NCBI RefSeq assembly: GCF_013170825.1
Contig: NZ_CP033365.1
Coordinates: 1,612,001-1,676,000, forward strand
Length of the DNA: 64,000 bases
Direction of reading: 5' to 3'
Source: Mesorhizobium sp. NZP2298
Lineage (GTDB): Bacteria; Pseudomonadota; Alphaproteobacteria; Rhizobiales; Rhizobiaceae
In this document: piece after piece, positions 38,297 through 46,976 of the stretch
How positions within the stretch are numbered: the stretch's first letter is position 1
Layout: every line of letters starts with the position of its first letter
Position numbers and translations under genes: made by a program
The notes under the pieces: generated by a model
Told to the model about the DNA's origin: nothing
Database searches by the model: none
The model's input: the letters and a program-made list of their open reading frames with translations, nothing else

Positions 38297-39355
38297 ATGA
38301 CCGAGGAGATCAAATCACCTGCCGTGCCCGGCCTGAGCCGCCGCACATTCCTGACAGCAGCCGGCGGCACGATGGCCGCCGCGGGCCTTTTGAGCGCTGG
38401 ACTGGCCACGCCGGCAATTGCCCAGGCCAAGAAGGTGAGGGTCGGCTTGGGGCTGAATTACGGGCCCTTCAATCAGCCCTGGCGGCGCGGCTGCTACACG
38501 CTGCTGAAGAAGGTCGTGGAACTGGGCGGCGAGGCCGTCACCGTGCGCGGCACACCCAGCAAGCAGAGCGAACAGGATTCGGCGCGTTCGCTGTTGGATC
38601 GCGACATTGATGTCCTGGTGCTTGGCATCTATTCGCTGGAATCGGAAACCGCCTACCTCGTCGACGAGGCGAAGAAGCGCAACATCAAGACAGTTGGCTT
38701 CGCGGTACCGGTCAAGGATTCGCCATTTGTCACGGAAGACACCTACGGCACAGGCGCCACGCTGTCCTATCATGTGCTGAACGTCACCGGCCGGCAGGGT
38801 ACATTCGTCCAGACCGCCGAAAGCAAAGGGTTCTATACGCCGTTCGATCAGGAGGCGGACCAGTTCAGCCTCATGGCCAGCTACGAGCCACGCATGAAGG
38901 TGCTGCCATTCGTCTCCGGTTCGGTCTCGACCCAGGACCAGATATCCAAGGGCCGCGAGAACGCTCTGGCGCTGCTCCAGGCCAATCCTGAACCTGGCTC
39001 GTTGACCGGTATCATCTCCTGGTGGTGGCCGCTGACGATCGGCGCCGCGCAAGCGATGCAGCAGATGGGCCGCACCGATGTCCGCATCTTCAACCACTAC
39101 TTCTCGAACCAGTTGCTGGAAGAGATGGTCAAACCGAACTCGCCGGTCGAATTCTCGACCGACGTGCCTTGGCATCTGATGGGTGAGCAGGTCGCCGAGA
39201 TCGCCATCAAGCTTGGACAGGGCGAGACGGTGCCGCCCTATCAGAGCCGGGTTCCGGTGACGGCGATCACCAAGGACCAGGCGGGTCAGGCGCTGGCCGA
39301 GGTGCAGAAGATGGACGAGGAAGCGATCGCCTTCCTTAAGGACTACGGCGGCTGA
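38297..39355 (+). CDS. sugar-type ABC transporter binding protein with Tat signal
   Basis: A 352-residue ribose-type periplasmic binding protein. Unlike the other binding proteins in the window it has a twin-arginine signal: SRRTFLTAAGG at residues about 14-24, then a hydrophobic stretch and cleavage near AIAQA. The mature part starts KVRVGLGLNYGPF. GGAGGAG lies just before the ATG. It is followed by a hairpin at 39369-39392. Export in folded form is implied. The ligand is unknown; neighbours suggest a sugar-derived or aromatic glycoside-type compound. Confidence 0.9.
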   Translation: MTEEIKSPAVPGLSRRTFLTAAGGTMAAAGLLSAGLATPAIAQAKKVRVGLGLNYGPFNQPWRRGCYTLLKKVVELGGEAVTVRGTPSKQSEQDSARSLLDRDIDVLVLGIYSLESETAYLVDEAKKRNIKTVGFAVPVKDSPFVTEDTYGTGATLSYHVLNVTGRQGTFVQTAESKGFYTPFDQEADQFSLMASYEPRMKVLPFVSGSVSTQDQISKGRENALALLQANPEPGSLTGIISWWWPLTIGAAQAMQQMGRTDVRIFNHYFSNQLLEEMVKPNSPVEFSTDVPWHLMGEQVAEIAIKLGQGETVPPYQSRVPVTAITKDQAGQALAEVQKMDEEAIAFLKDYGG

Positions 39356-39368
39356 GCCAAGTCGAAAT

Positions 39369-39392
39369 GGGGCCGGGCTCGGACCCGGCCCC
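39369..39392 (+). terminator. GC hairpin after binding-protein gene
   Basis: GGGGCCGGG, six-base loop, CCCGGCCCC: perfect nine-base-pair stem 13 bases after the stop, followed by TCATG. Same arrangement as after the other binding-protein genes. Confidence 0.6.
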
Positions 39393-39429
39393 TCATGATC
39401 GTGTTGACCAGGTCTTTGTGGAGTAGGCG

Positions 39430-39648
39430 ATGCCTGTCGTTCAGGTGAATATCAAGGATGGGCGCACGCTCGACCAGAAGCGCGAACTGGTTTCGCGCAT
39501 CACGGATGCGCTGGTCGACGTATGCGGCGCGGCCAGGGACCGTGTCCACGTCATCATCAACGAAGTTGCGGAAGAGAGCTGGGGTCGCGGCGGGCAACTG
39601 CTGTCCGACATCGCCGCAATAGCCGTTCAGGAAAAGGAACGAAAATGA
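39430..39648 (+). CDS. 4-oxalocrotonate tautomerase family protein
   Basis: A 72-residue tautomerase-fold protein. After removal of Met the N-terminal proline (PVVQVNIKDGRT) would be the catalytic base; DRVHVIINEVAEESWG near residue 37 is the second conserved block with an aromatic residue. It would interconvert enol and keto forms of an oxo-acid. It is coupled to the following SDR gene by an ATGA overlap. A tautomerase within a sugar ABC operon is unusual and points to an unsaturated or 2-oxo intermediate. Confidence 0.9.
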   Translation: MPVVQVNIKDGRTLDQKRELVSRITDALVDVCGAARDRVHVIINEVAEESWGRGGQLLSDIAAIAVQEKERK

Positions 39649-40400
39649 GCGGACGTCTGAGCGGAAAGCGCATCATCATCACGGGCGCTGTCGATAATAT
39701 CGGCAAGGAAGCCGTGCGTGGCTTCGTGGCCGAGGGTGCAAGAGTCGTCATCGGCGACAGGGATGAGAGAGGTGCGGCCACCGCGCAAGAGTTTGGCGGC
39801 GCGGTGCATTTCATAAAGGTCGATGTCACCGAGGAAGGCAGCGTGCGGTCGCTGATCGAAGAGGGTGCCGCATGGCTCGGAGGCCTCGATGTCCTTTGCC
39901 AGAACGCCGGTCTCCAGCACTCAGGCGCCGTGACCGATTTCGATGCCGCGAAATGGGACGCGCTCTTCGCGGTCAATGCGCGAGCCCATTTCTTTGGCGC
40001 GAAGTACGCGGTTCCGATGCTGCGCAAGAACGGGAAGGGGTCGATCATCAACACCTCCTCGCTGGCCGGCAAGCGCGGCGGGCCGGGGATGACCGCCTAT
40101 TCGGCCTCGAAAGGCGCGGTGATCGCCTTCACCACCGCGCTCGCGATGGAGCTGGCGGCCGACAATATCCGCGTCAACGCGATTTGTCCGGGTTGGGTCG
40201 ATACCGCCTTCAACCAGCCGGCGATCAATTTCATGGGTGGCCTCGACGCCCAGGCGAAAGCCGTGTCCTCGGTGGTGCCCTTGGGCCGGCAGGCCCTGAG
40301 CAGCGAGATCGCGCCGATGTTCGTCTATCTCGCCTCGGACGAGTCCTCTTACATGACCGCACAGGCGATCACGATCGATGGCGGCGTCTACAATTCCTGA
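39645..40400 (+). CDS. SDR-family oxidoreductase with atypical nucleotide loop
   Basis: A 251-residue SDR. The nucleotide-binding loop reads TGAVDNIG at residues about 13-20 in place of TGxxxGIG, so one glycine is changed to Asn. The rest is canonical: QNAG near residue 85, catalytic Ser in NTSSLAG near residue 138, YSASKG near residue 151 and the end motif TIDGGVY. It starts inside the stop of the tautomerase gene. It should be functional, because the other two glycines remain. It probably oxidises or reduces a hydroxyl of the imported compound. Confidence 0.88.
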   Translation: MSGRLSGKRIIITGAVDNIGKEAVRGFVAEGARVVIGDRDERGAATAQEFGGAVHFIKVDVTEEGSVRSLIEEGAAWLGGLDVLCQNAGLQHSGAVTDFDAAKWDALFAVNARAHFFGAKYAVPMLRKNGKGSIINTSSLAGKRGGPGMTAYSASKGAVIAFTTALAMELAADNIRVNAICPGWVDTAFNQPAINFMGGLDAQAKAVSSVVPLGRQALSSEIAPMFVYLASDESSYMTAQAITIDGGVYNS

Positions 40401-40444
40401 GTCCTCTCGCTGAGAAGCTCGGATCGGCCTGGGAGGAGAATGAG

Positions 40445-41470
40445 ATGGCACAGTCAACAACTGAAATCGGTTCGGGGACAGTCGCGATGCAAGGCAAGCC
40501 GAAGCAGGATCGAGGATCGCCTCTGGTCAATTTTCTGCGCCGCTGGGGCACGATCGTTGTCATCGTCGCCACGGGCATCGGCTTCGCGCTTGCCTCGCCC
40601 TGGTTCCTGACGCTGTCGAACTTCAACAACATCCTGTTCTCGATGATCGTCAGCTGCCTGGTTTCCGTCGGGCTCACCTTTGTGGTGGTCGGTGGCAGCT
40701 TCGACCTCTCCGTTGGTCTGACCGTAACCACGACGTCGATCGTAACCGCCTTCCTTATCCCGATCGTCGGGCCGTGGCTGGCAATCGTCGGCGCCTTGTT
40801 CGTCGGCGCCTTCATCGGTCTGCTCAACGGCTTCCTGGTCACCTACGGGCGGCTGTCCGGCATCGTCGTCACGCTCGGCATGATGTTCGTGCTCGGCGGC
40901 ATCAACATCTTCCTTACCGATGGCTACCAGATCGCCGTCGACTACAAGGAAACGGCGTTCGCCTTCATCGGTCAGGGCAAGATCGGCTTCGTCGCCTTTC
41001 CGGTCCTGATCCTGCTGGCGGTGGTGGCGCTGATGCATGTCGTCTCGACGCGCACCAAGCCCGGGCACTACATCGCCGCCGTCGGCGACAATCCCATGGC
41101 TGCCTACTATTCGGGCGTGAAAGTTTATCACTGGTTGATCCTGGCCTTCATACTGGCTGGCGTCATGTCGTCGATCGGCGGGATCATTCTGACCTCCGTC
41201 TCCTCCTCGGCGCAGCCGGTGGGTGGCGAAGGATATCTGCTGGAGGCGTTCGCCGCGGTGTTCCTGGGCGCGACCGTGCTCGGCAAGGGCAAGCCGCATG
41301 TGTTCGGCACGCTGCTTGGCGTCTTCTTCATCTACATGGTCAATTCCGGAATGAGTATGGTCGGCTTCCCCTTCGCCGCGCGTCAGCTGTTCTCGGGCCT
41401 TATCCTGATCCTCGCCGTCGGCGCCAATGCGATGCTGAACCGCGAGGAAATTCACCTCAAATTCATCTGA
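40445..41470 (+). CDS. sugar-type ABC transporter permease
   Basis: A 341-residue BPD_transp_2 permease with about nine hydrophobic segments. VVVGGSFDLSVGLTV near residue 78 is the family block, with Ser-Phe instead of Gly-Ile. AAVGDNPMAAYYSG near residue 210 is the second block. CTGGGAGGAG lies upstream of the ATG. It is the only permease of this system. It lies between the SDR and the ATPase rather than next to the binding protein. Confidence 0.92.
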   Translation: MAQSTTEIGSGTVAMQGKPKQDRGSPLVNFLRRWGTIVVIVATGIGFALASPWFLTLSNFNNILFSMIVSCLVSVGLTFVVVGGSFDLSVGLTVTTTSIVTAFLIPIVGPWLAIVGALFVGAFIGLLNGFLVTYGRLSGIVVTLGMMFVLGGINIFLTDGYQIAVDYKETAFAFIGQGKIGFVAFPVLILLAVVALMHVVSTRTKPGHYIAAVGDNPMAAYYSGVKVYHWLILAFILAGVMSSIGGIILTSVSSSAQPVGGEGYLLEAFAAVFLGATVLGKGKPHVFGTLLGVFFIYMVNSGMSMVGFPFAARQLFSGLILILAVGANAMLNREEIHLKFI

Positions 41471-41486
41471 GCCGGAGGACACCATC

Positions 41487-42986
41487 ATGTCGCAATGGCT
41501 TCTCGAGGTTCGCAACCTCACCAAGGATTTTAGCGGGACCAAGGTGCTGAAAGGCATCGATCTTGGCTTCCGGCGCGGTGAGGTCCACGGGCTGCTCGGT
41601 GAAAATGGAGCCGGCAAGAGCACGCTGATCAAGATCCTGACCGGCGTCTATGGCGCCAGCAGCGGTGAAATCTTGCTGGAGGACAGGCCGGTGCGGATCG
41701 GCAGCCCGCTCGACGCCCATAGGCTCGGGCTTGGCGCCGTCTATCAGGATGCTGAACTGATCGGGGGATTCACCGTCGGGCAGAATCTGCTGCTCGGCAA
41801 CGAGCCGGGAAAAGCGCTGATCAGCAACAGGAATATCCATGCTCAGGCGCAGGCAATCCTCGACCGCATCGGCATCGAGATCGACGCCACGCGCCTTGCC
41901 AGGACGCTTTCCGCAGCCGAAATGCAACTCGTCACCTTGGGCACGCTGTTTCACCGCAATTACAAGGTGATCGTTCTCGACGAGCCGACGGCTCGACTGT
42001 CGGCTAGCGAGGTGGAGTTGTTGTTCCGGATCATCCAGAACTTCCTGTCGCAAGGCATCACCATCATCTACATCTCGCACCGGCTGGAGGAGATCAAACG
42101 CATCTGCGATCGCGTGACTGTCCTGCGCGGCGGCACGGTTTCGGCAACGCTCGACCGTGACGAGATCACTGAGGATCGGGTGACGGAGCTGATGGTCGAT
42201 CGCAGCCGCAGCGATCTGGAAACCTACAACACCGGCCATTCGACGGCGCAGGTGGTGCTCGAACTGGAAGCCGTCGGAACGGCCAAGCTCGAACCGCTGT
42301 CGCTCAAGGTTCATGCCGGCGAAGTTCTCGGCATCACCGGTCCGGTCGGCGGCGGCATGGAGCAGCTGGAGCTTGCACTCGGCGGGATAGCCGCGGCCTC
42401 GGGCACGGTGCGCGTCGATGGGACGGCGCGGCAGATTCCGGATCCGCCCGCCTCCCGGCGGGCGGGCATCGCAGTCATCCCCGAGGACCGGCGCAAGCAG
42501 GCGCTGTTTCCCAATCTGACAATGGCGGAAAATATCTGCCTGCCCGTGCTCTCAAGACTGTCCCGATGGGGCCTGGTCAACGGACGCCTCAAGGATGGTT
42601 ATGCGCAGGCGGTAATGGGCCAACTCAATGTCATGCCACGACAGCCGGACACCATCGTCAAGTTCTTCTCCGGCGGCAACCAGCAGAAAGCCGTGATCGG
42701 CAAATGGCTGAAGGCCGAGGCACGTGTCTACGTATTCGTCGAGCCGACCTCCGGCGTCGACGTCGGCGCGATCAAGGAGATCTACGACATCATTCTGCGG
42801 CTGGCCGAAAGCGGTGCGGCGGTGATCATCATCTCCTCGTCGATCAAGGAGATCCTTTCGCTGGCTGAGACGGTGGTGGTGGTCCGCAAGGGCGCGATCG
42901 TCCACGCGGCCAGGAAGACGGACTGCAACTACGACCAGCTTCTCGCTCTTTCCATGGGCGGGAGCACAACAGAAATCGCAGCGTAA
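41487..42986 (+). CDS. sugar-type ABC transporter ATP-binding protein with altered Walker B
   Basis: A 499-residue double ATPase. Domain 1 has GENGAGKST near residue 38 and VLDEPTARL near residue 162, but a degenerate signature LSAAEMQLV near residue 140. Domain 2 has GPVGGGMEQ in place of Walker A, an intact FSGGNQQK near residue 393 and a Walker B that reads YVFVEPTSGVDVGA: the acidic residue before Glu is Val. So each site has one altered motif, more than in the three other sugar ATPases of the window except that at 56466. It probably still works through one composite site. Confidence 0.9.
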   Translation: MSQWLLEVRNLTKDFSGTKVLKGIDLGFRRGEVHGLLGENGAGKSTLIKILTGVYGASSGEILLEDRPVRIGSPLDAHRLGLGAVYQDAELIGGFTVGQNLLLGNEPGKALISNRNIHAQAQAILDRIGIEIDATRLARTLSAAEMQLVTLGTLFHRNYKVIVLDEPTARLSASEVELLFRIIQNFLSQGITIIYISHRLEEIKRICDRVTVLRGGTVSATLDRDEITEDRVTELMVDRSRSDLETYNTGHSTAQVVLELEAVGTAKLEPLSLKVHAGEVLGITGPVGGGMEQLELALGGIAAASGTVRVDGTARQIPDPPASRRAGIAVIPEDRRKQALFPNLTMAENICLPVLSRLSRWGLVNGRLKDGYAQAVMGQLNVMPRQPDTIVKFFSGGNQQKAVIGKWLKAEARVYVFVEPTSGVDVGAIKEIYDIILRLAESGAAVIIISSSIKEILSLAETVVVVRKGAIVHAARKTDCNYDQLLALSMGGSTTEIAA

Positions 42987-43004
42987 CATCAAGGAGAAGA
43001 GGAC

Positions 43005-43409
43005 GTGACGATCACTGCCGAAAAGATACAGGCCGGACTGCAGGCGGGTCTGAAGAAGGCGCGCGAATTGAACTCGCCGTCCAGCATCGCCATCGTGGAC
43101 GAGGGGCGGAACCTGCTGGGTTTCGTGCGCATGGAAGGCGCATTGCTCGCCAGTGTCGAAATCTCGCAAGCCAAGGCCTATACCTCGCGTTCGCTCAACA
43201 TGAAGACTGGCGACGTGATGCCGTTGGTGCAGCCCGGTGGGCCGCTCTACGGAATGGAGAATTCACACCGCTTGCCGCTGGTGGTGTTTGCCGGCGGCGT
43301 TCCGGTTTCACGCGGTGATCAGGTCGTCGGCGCCGTCGGCGTGGCCGGTGGCATGCCGCCGGATGACGAGGCGATCGCTTCCGCCGCCGCTGCCGCCATG
43401 GCAGGCTGA
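43005..43409 (+). CDS. GlcG/HbpS-family heme-binding-like protein
   Basis: A 134-residue protein of the GlcG/HbpS family (DUF336, profilin-like fold). SPSSIAIVDEGRNLLGFVRM near residue 26, SVEISQAKAYTS near residue 48 and VVGAVGVAGGMPPDDEAIA near residue 108 are its conserved blocks. No signal peptide is seen. A GTG start follows AAGGAGAAGAGG. Members occur in glycolate, aromatic and diol gene clusters; some bind heme or corrinoids, but most have no proven role. It is the last gene of the rightward operon. Confidence 0.87.
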   Translation: MTITAEKIQAGLQAGLKKARELNSPSSIAIVDEGRNLLGFVRMEGALLASVEISQAKAYTSRSLNMKTGDVMPLVQPGGPLYGMENSHRLPLVVFAGGVPVSRGDQVVGAVGVAGGMPPDDEAIASAAAAAMAG

Positions 43410-43438
43410 GCTACCAAAGATACGATGCGGCTTACCGC

Positions 43439-43467
43439 GTCCCCCGCTTCAGCAATGGGTGGGGGAC
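43439..43467. terminator. hairpin between convergent operons
   Basis: GTCCCCC, 15-base loop, GGGGGAC between the GlcG-like gene and the convergent DMT gene. No clear U-run on either strand; a bidirectional stop is plausible. Confidence 0.5.
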
Positions 43468-43490
43468 GTTGTCGTTGGCTGGACAGGAAG

Positions 43491-43931
43491 CTAACCCCTC
43501 ACGGCGATGATGGCGCCGGCCAGAACGAGGCCGGCGCCGAACAACCTCAACAGGCCAAGCGGATGGCTTGAGGCGCCAAGGACTCCGAAGCGATCCACGA
43601 GCAGCGCGGCCCCTATCTGTCCGGCGATGACAAGGCAGATCGCAGTCGTCGTGCCGAGCGCACCGACACTGACGATCGCCCCGGTGACATAGATCGCGCC
43701 GAGCAATCCACCAAGCCAGACCCAGCCCGGTATGGATACGGCCTGTTCCATCGGGGGGAGTGGCGTTCTCAGAAGCAGCTGCGCGGCCATGAGCGCGAGC
43801 GTCGCGACAAGGAAGGAGATGCCGGCCGCTATCAATGGACTGCCAAGACCTGCCGCAAGCCGTCCGTTGACGAGCGCCTGGATTGGCAGGACGGAGCCGG
43901 CAACCAGGGCGATCAGAACAGCCTTCAGCAT
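43491..43931 (-). CDS. small DMT-superfamily membrane protein (DUF606/YdcZ-like)
   Basis: A 146-residue integral membrane protein with five hydrophobic segments. PIQALVNGRLAAGLGSPLIA near the N-terminus and GWVWLGGLLGAIYVTGAI near residue 69 are typical of the DUF606 group of small drug/metabolite transporters. It overlaps the amidohydrolase gene by seven bases and is the last of the six-gene leftward operon from 49030. It may export a product of the pathway. One gene is enough, since such proteins form dimers. Confidence 0.87.
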   Translation of the reverse strand: MLKAVLIALVAGSVLPIQALVNGRLAAGLGSPLIAAGISFLVATLALMAAQLLLRTPLPPMEQAVSIPGWVWLGGLLGAIYVTGAIVSVGALGTTTAICLVIAGQIGAALLVDRFGVLGASSHPLGLLRLFGAGLVLAGAIIAVRG

Positions 43932-44836
43932 GCATCGTCCTCAGCGCGGGATATTGCCGTATCAAAGCCGTAGAGCTGCTCCGCGTTGGTTACGAACAGC
44001 TTGCGGCGAAGGTCGGGGTCCGTGGTCCAGTCCAGTGCCATATCGACCAGGTCGCCGTCATTAGGCATTGGCACTGATATGGCCGGGTGTGGCCAGTCCG
44101 TCGCCCATAAGACCCTTTCTGGGTTGGCTGCCAGCAATGCCTCCGCGAAAGGCCTGACGTCGTCATAGGGCGGACGCGGTATGCCGGTGATGCGGTAGGC
44201 GCCGGAGAGCTTGACCCAGGCACTGCCTTCGCGAACCAGATCCAAAAGCGCCTGGAAGCCGGGGTCTGCCAGGCCCCTTGTCGCCGGCACGTGGCCGAAA
44301 TGATCGAAAACCGCCGGCACGCGCAATGCCCGTACCCAATCCGCCAGATCGGGTATCGTCGACACGTCGACGAGGAACTGCAGGTGCCAGCCGAACTCGC
44401 GGATGCGACTGGCCAAGGCGCGGGCCGTGGCAAGGCCATTGCCGGCCTTGAAGACGAGATTGATCCTGACGCCGCGCACGCCGAGTTCATGCAAGGCAAG
44501 CCATTCGCGCTCCGGCAGGGTCTCATCGACAACGATGACGGCCCGCATGGGAATGCGCGCCTCGCGCAACGCGTCGAGTGTACGCCTGTTGTCGGTACCG
44601 TAGACGCTGGGTTGCACCACCACGGCCCGGGAAAAACCGATCTTGCGCGCCAGATGCTCGTAGTCAGCAAGGCTGGCGTCAGGAGCGGTGTAGCTTCGGC
44701 CGGATGCGAAGGGATAGTCCGGCCGGGGGCCGAAGACATGGAAATGCGTATCGATGGCATTGGCCGGGAGACCGCTCCGAGGCGCTCGCGGCGCAAGGTC
44801 TGCTGGCTCGCAGATTGGGATGTCCAAGTCCGGCAC
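43925..44836 (-). CDS. amidohydrolase-family lactonase (2-pyrone-4,6-dicarboxylate hydrolase-like)
   Basis: A 303-residue TIM-barrel metal hydrolase of the amidohydrolase_2 family. The HxH motif is DTHFHVFG near residue 30; FDHFGHVPA near residue 183 and WATDWPHP near residue 244 supply the remaining His and Asp. Relatives hydrolyse 2-pyrone-4,6-dicarboxylate or sugar lactones. No export signal. It lies between the GMC dehydrogenase genes and the DMT gene, so hydrolysis of a lactone produced by the GMC enzymes is the simplest role. Its start is 12 bases after the small subunit stop. Confidence 0.87.
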   Translation of the reverse strand: MPDLDIPICEPADLAPRAPRSGLPANAIDTHFHVFGPRPDYPFASGRSYTAPDASLADYEHLARKIGFSRAVVVQPSVYGTDNRRTLDALREARIPMRAVIVVDETLPEREWLALHELGVRGVRINLVFKAGNGLATARALASRIREFGWHLQFLVDVSTIPDLADWVRALRVPAVFDHFGHVPATRGLADPGFQALLDLVREGSAWVKLSGAYRITGIPRPPYDDVRPFAEALLAANPERVLWATDWPHPAISVPMPNDGDLVDMALDWTTDPDLRRKLFVTNAEQLYGFDTAISRAEDDAC

Positions 44837-44848
44837 CTGAGTGGCCGG

Positions 44849-45283
44849 TCAGGACTGGGGTGTCGGGCGATAGATCGGGCCGCGGCGCATGGTTCGTTCG
44901 AGCATATGGTTCGTCAGATAATCGGCCACCTCATGGGGGTTGTAGGATACGGACTCCTGCCCGGGATAGCCAAGCACCGTGTGCACTTCGGGCGCCATGT
45001 AGTAGCCGCCGGAAGCGGCCAGTGTCAGCGCATTGAAGGCCTCCGGATCGTCACGCGAAAGATCGTTGATGCTCCTTGACAAGGCATCCGCGTCGATACC
45101 AGCCAGGCCGCGCCGAAAGCTCTCCACGATGTCGGGCCTGAACGCCAACACATCGTCAAGCAACTTTTCATGCACGCCGACCGCAGTGGCCGAGGGGAAT
45201 TGTTTGTAGGCGGGGATCAGCATGTCGGCGATCCGGCCGAAAAGCTTGCGCATGTCCGTAGTGATCTGGTTGGCGCTCGGCAT
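44849..45283 (-). CDS. GMC dehydrogenase small subunit (gluconate 2-dehydrogenase subunit 3-like), copy 1
   Basis: A 144-residue protein similar to subunit 3 of membrane gluconate dehydrogenase and to glucoside 3-dehydrogenase small subunits. FGRIADMLIPAY near residue 13, GGYYMAPEVHTVLGYPGQ near residue 90 and RGPIYRPTP at the end match copy 2 (46977-47402). There is no Tat or Sec signal, unlike the classical exported subunits. ATG at 45283 lies in GTGATG over the stop of the large subunit, so both are made together. It should stabilise the FAD subunit next to it. Confidence 0.85.
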   Translation of the reverse strand: MPSANQITTDMRKLFGRIADMLIPAYKQFPSATAVGVHEKLLDDVLAFRPDIVESFRRGLAGIDADALSRSINDLSRDDPEAFNALTLAASGGYYMAPEVHTVLGYPGQESVSYNPHEVADYLTNHMLERTMRRGPIYRPTPQS

Positions 45284-46950
45284 CACGCGGCCTCCAGGTT
45301 GCGGCGTTCAGAAATCATGCGACGGGTCTGCCGCAAGGCGACAGACATGATGGTGGCCGTGGGGTTGAGGCCGGCCGAGGTCGGGAATGTGCTGCCGTCG
45401 AAAATGAAGAGATTGGGAACGTCGTGGGTCTGGCCCCATTCGTTGACGACCGAGGTTTCGCGGTCGGTTCCCATGACGCAGGTGCCCAGCAGGTGCCATC
45501 CTGTATCCGGCATCTGATGAACGACCGAGATCTCCACGGCTCCGCCGGCCTGACAGGCCTCCGCGCAGCGCTCTTCGTGGAATTTGAGCATGCGTTCGGA
45601 GTTCTCGGAGACCTTGTAGATCAACTTGGGGGCGGGGATGCCATCGGTATCGGTCAGTTCCGGATCAAGAAGGACCTGATTGGATTCCTCCGGGAGATCC
45701 TCGCCAATGATTCCCCAGACCATGGTGCGGCCGAAGCGACGGGAAACGAGGTCATGGAGGTTCGTTCCCCACATGTCCTCGACCTTGGCGTTGGGGTCGG
45801 CAAAGACCTTGGAACCGACGAAGCTTGTCGCGCCAAGCGGTCCGCCACCCGGCATGGCGCCCCATTTGGCGCCGCGCAAGAAACCACGTTTCTCGTCCGT
45901 CTCGTAGAACTCGTAAGAGGAGACATTCTGGCCAAACGGCCCGCGCCACGATTCGAGATCCTCCTCGAACGTGGCCTGCACGGCCGAGAAGGGATGCATC
46001 ATCAGGCGCTTGCCGACCAGTCCGCTCGAATTGGCGAGACCGTCGCGAAAGCGTGCCGACTTCGACAGCAGGAGCAGTCTCGGCGTACCGATACCGTTCG
46101 CGCACAGGATCACCGTGGCCGCCCGCTGACGCCGCTCGCGGCCATTTTCGTCCATGTAGATGGCACCGGTGGCGAGGCCCCGTTCGTCGACGGTGATTTC
46201 CCGCACCCGGGCACCGGTGACGAGGCGGGCGCCAGCCTTGATCGCGTGTGGCCAATGGGTGAGATCGGTGGTCGATTTGGCGCCTTCGGGACAGCCGCTC
46301 ATGCAGGTGCCGCGTCGCACGCAGGCATTCAGGCCATTATAGGGCACAGACGGTATCGCGTTGGTCCCCGGCCACCAATGCCAGCCCATTCTGTCCAGGC
46401 ATTCCGCAGCCTTATGGCCGACCTTGCCGATCGGCAGGGCAGGGGTCGGATAGGCCATCTTGGGCGGATAGGCGGGATTGCCGCCCAGTCCGGAAACGCC
46501 GACTTCGCGTTCGATGACCTCAAGGTATGGCGCCAGATCTTCGTAGGTGAAAGGCCAATCGTCGGCGATACCGTCAAGCGTACGCACCTTGAAGTCCGAC
46601 GGCATGAACGGCGTCCAGTGGCCGGCATAGAGCGTGGCGCTGCCGCCGACACCACAGAACATCAGTGGATTAACGTCTGATTCCGTAGTGTTGATGGGAT
46701 AGTCGCGAGGCATGTCGCGAAAATTGGGATTGGGATGCCACTGCTTCTGGGTGACCAACTCCCATTCGGGGCGCCGGCCGGGATAGCGGCCGGCATCCGG
46801 CATGTGGCCTTGCTCCAGCGCGACCACCTTGAAGCCGGCCTGCGCCAGATGTTTTGCCGCAACGGAACCGGACGGCCCCGCGCCAATGATCAAAACGTCG
46901 GCAATATCCTCCCGCCCGGCGCGAGAACCGGACGCTGCGATCGCAGCCAT
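45283..46950 (-). CDS. GMC oxidoreductase large subunit with predicted Fe-S motif, copy 1
   Basis: A 555-residue FAD dehydrogenase. The FAD loop is VLIIGAGPSGSVAAKHLA at residues 19-36. Cys210, Cys216 and Cys220 form C-x5-C-x3-C within NACVRRGTCMSGCPEGAK, the spacing of the [3Fe-4S] site in FAD glucose dehydrogenase. The catalytic His is probably in GWHLLGTCVMG near residue 495 and the Asn in GLNPTATIMS near residue 533. GGGAGGAG precedes the ATG. It is about the length and layout of sugar dehydrogenases such as glucoside 3-dehydrogenase. Electrons probably leave via the Fe-S site; no cytochrome subunit is nearby. Confidence 0.9.
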   Translation of the reverse strand: MAAIAASGSRAGREDIADVLIIGAGPSGSVAAKHLAQAGFKVVALEQGHMPDAGRYPGRRPEWELVTQKQWHPNPNFRDMPRDYPINTTESDVNPLMFCGVGGSATLYAGHWTPFMPSDFKVRTLDGIADDWPFTYEDLAPYLEVIEREVGVSGLGGNPAYPPKMAYPTPALPIGKVGHKAAECLDRMGWHWWPGTNAIPSVPYNGLNACVRRGTCMSGCPEGAKSTTDLTHWPHAIKAGARLVTGARVREITVDERGLATGAIYMDENGRERRQRAATVILCANGIGTPRLLLLSKSARFRDGLANSSGLVGKRLMMHPFSAVQATFEEDLESWRGPFGQNVSSYEFYETDEKRGFLRGAKWGAMPGGGPLGATSFVGSKVFADPNAKVEDMWGTNLHDLVSRRFGRTMVWGIIGEDLPEESNQVLLDPELTDTDGIPAPKLIYKVSENSERMLKFHEERCAEACQAGGAVEISVVHQMPDTGWHLLGTCVMGTDRETSVVNEWGQTHDVPNLFIFDGSTFPTSAGLNPTATIMSVALRQTRRMISERRNLEAA

Positions 46951-46976
46951 GATCTCCTCCCTTGAGACAAGCACTA

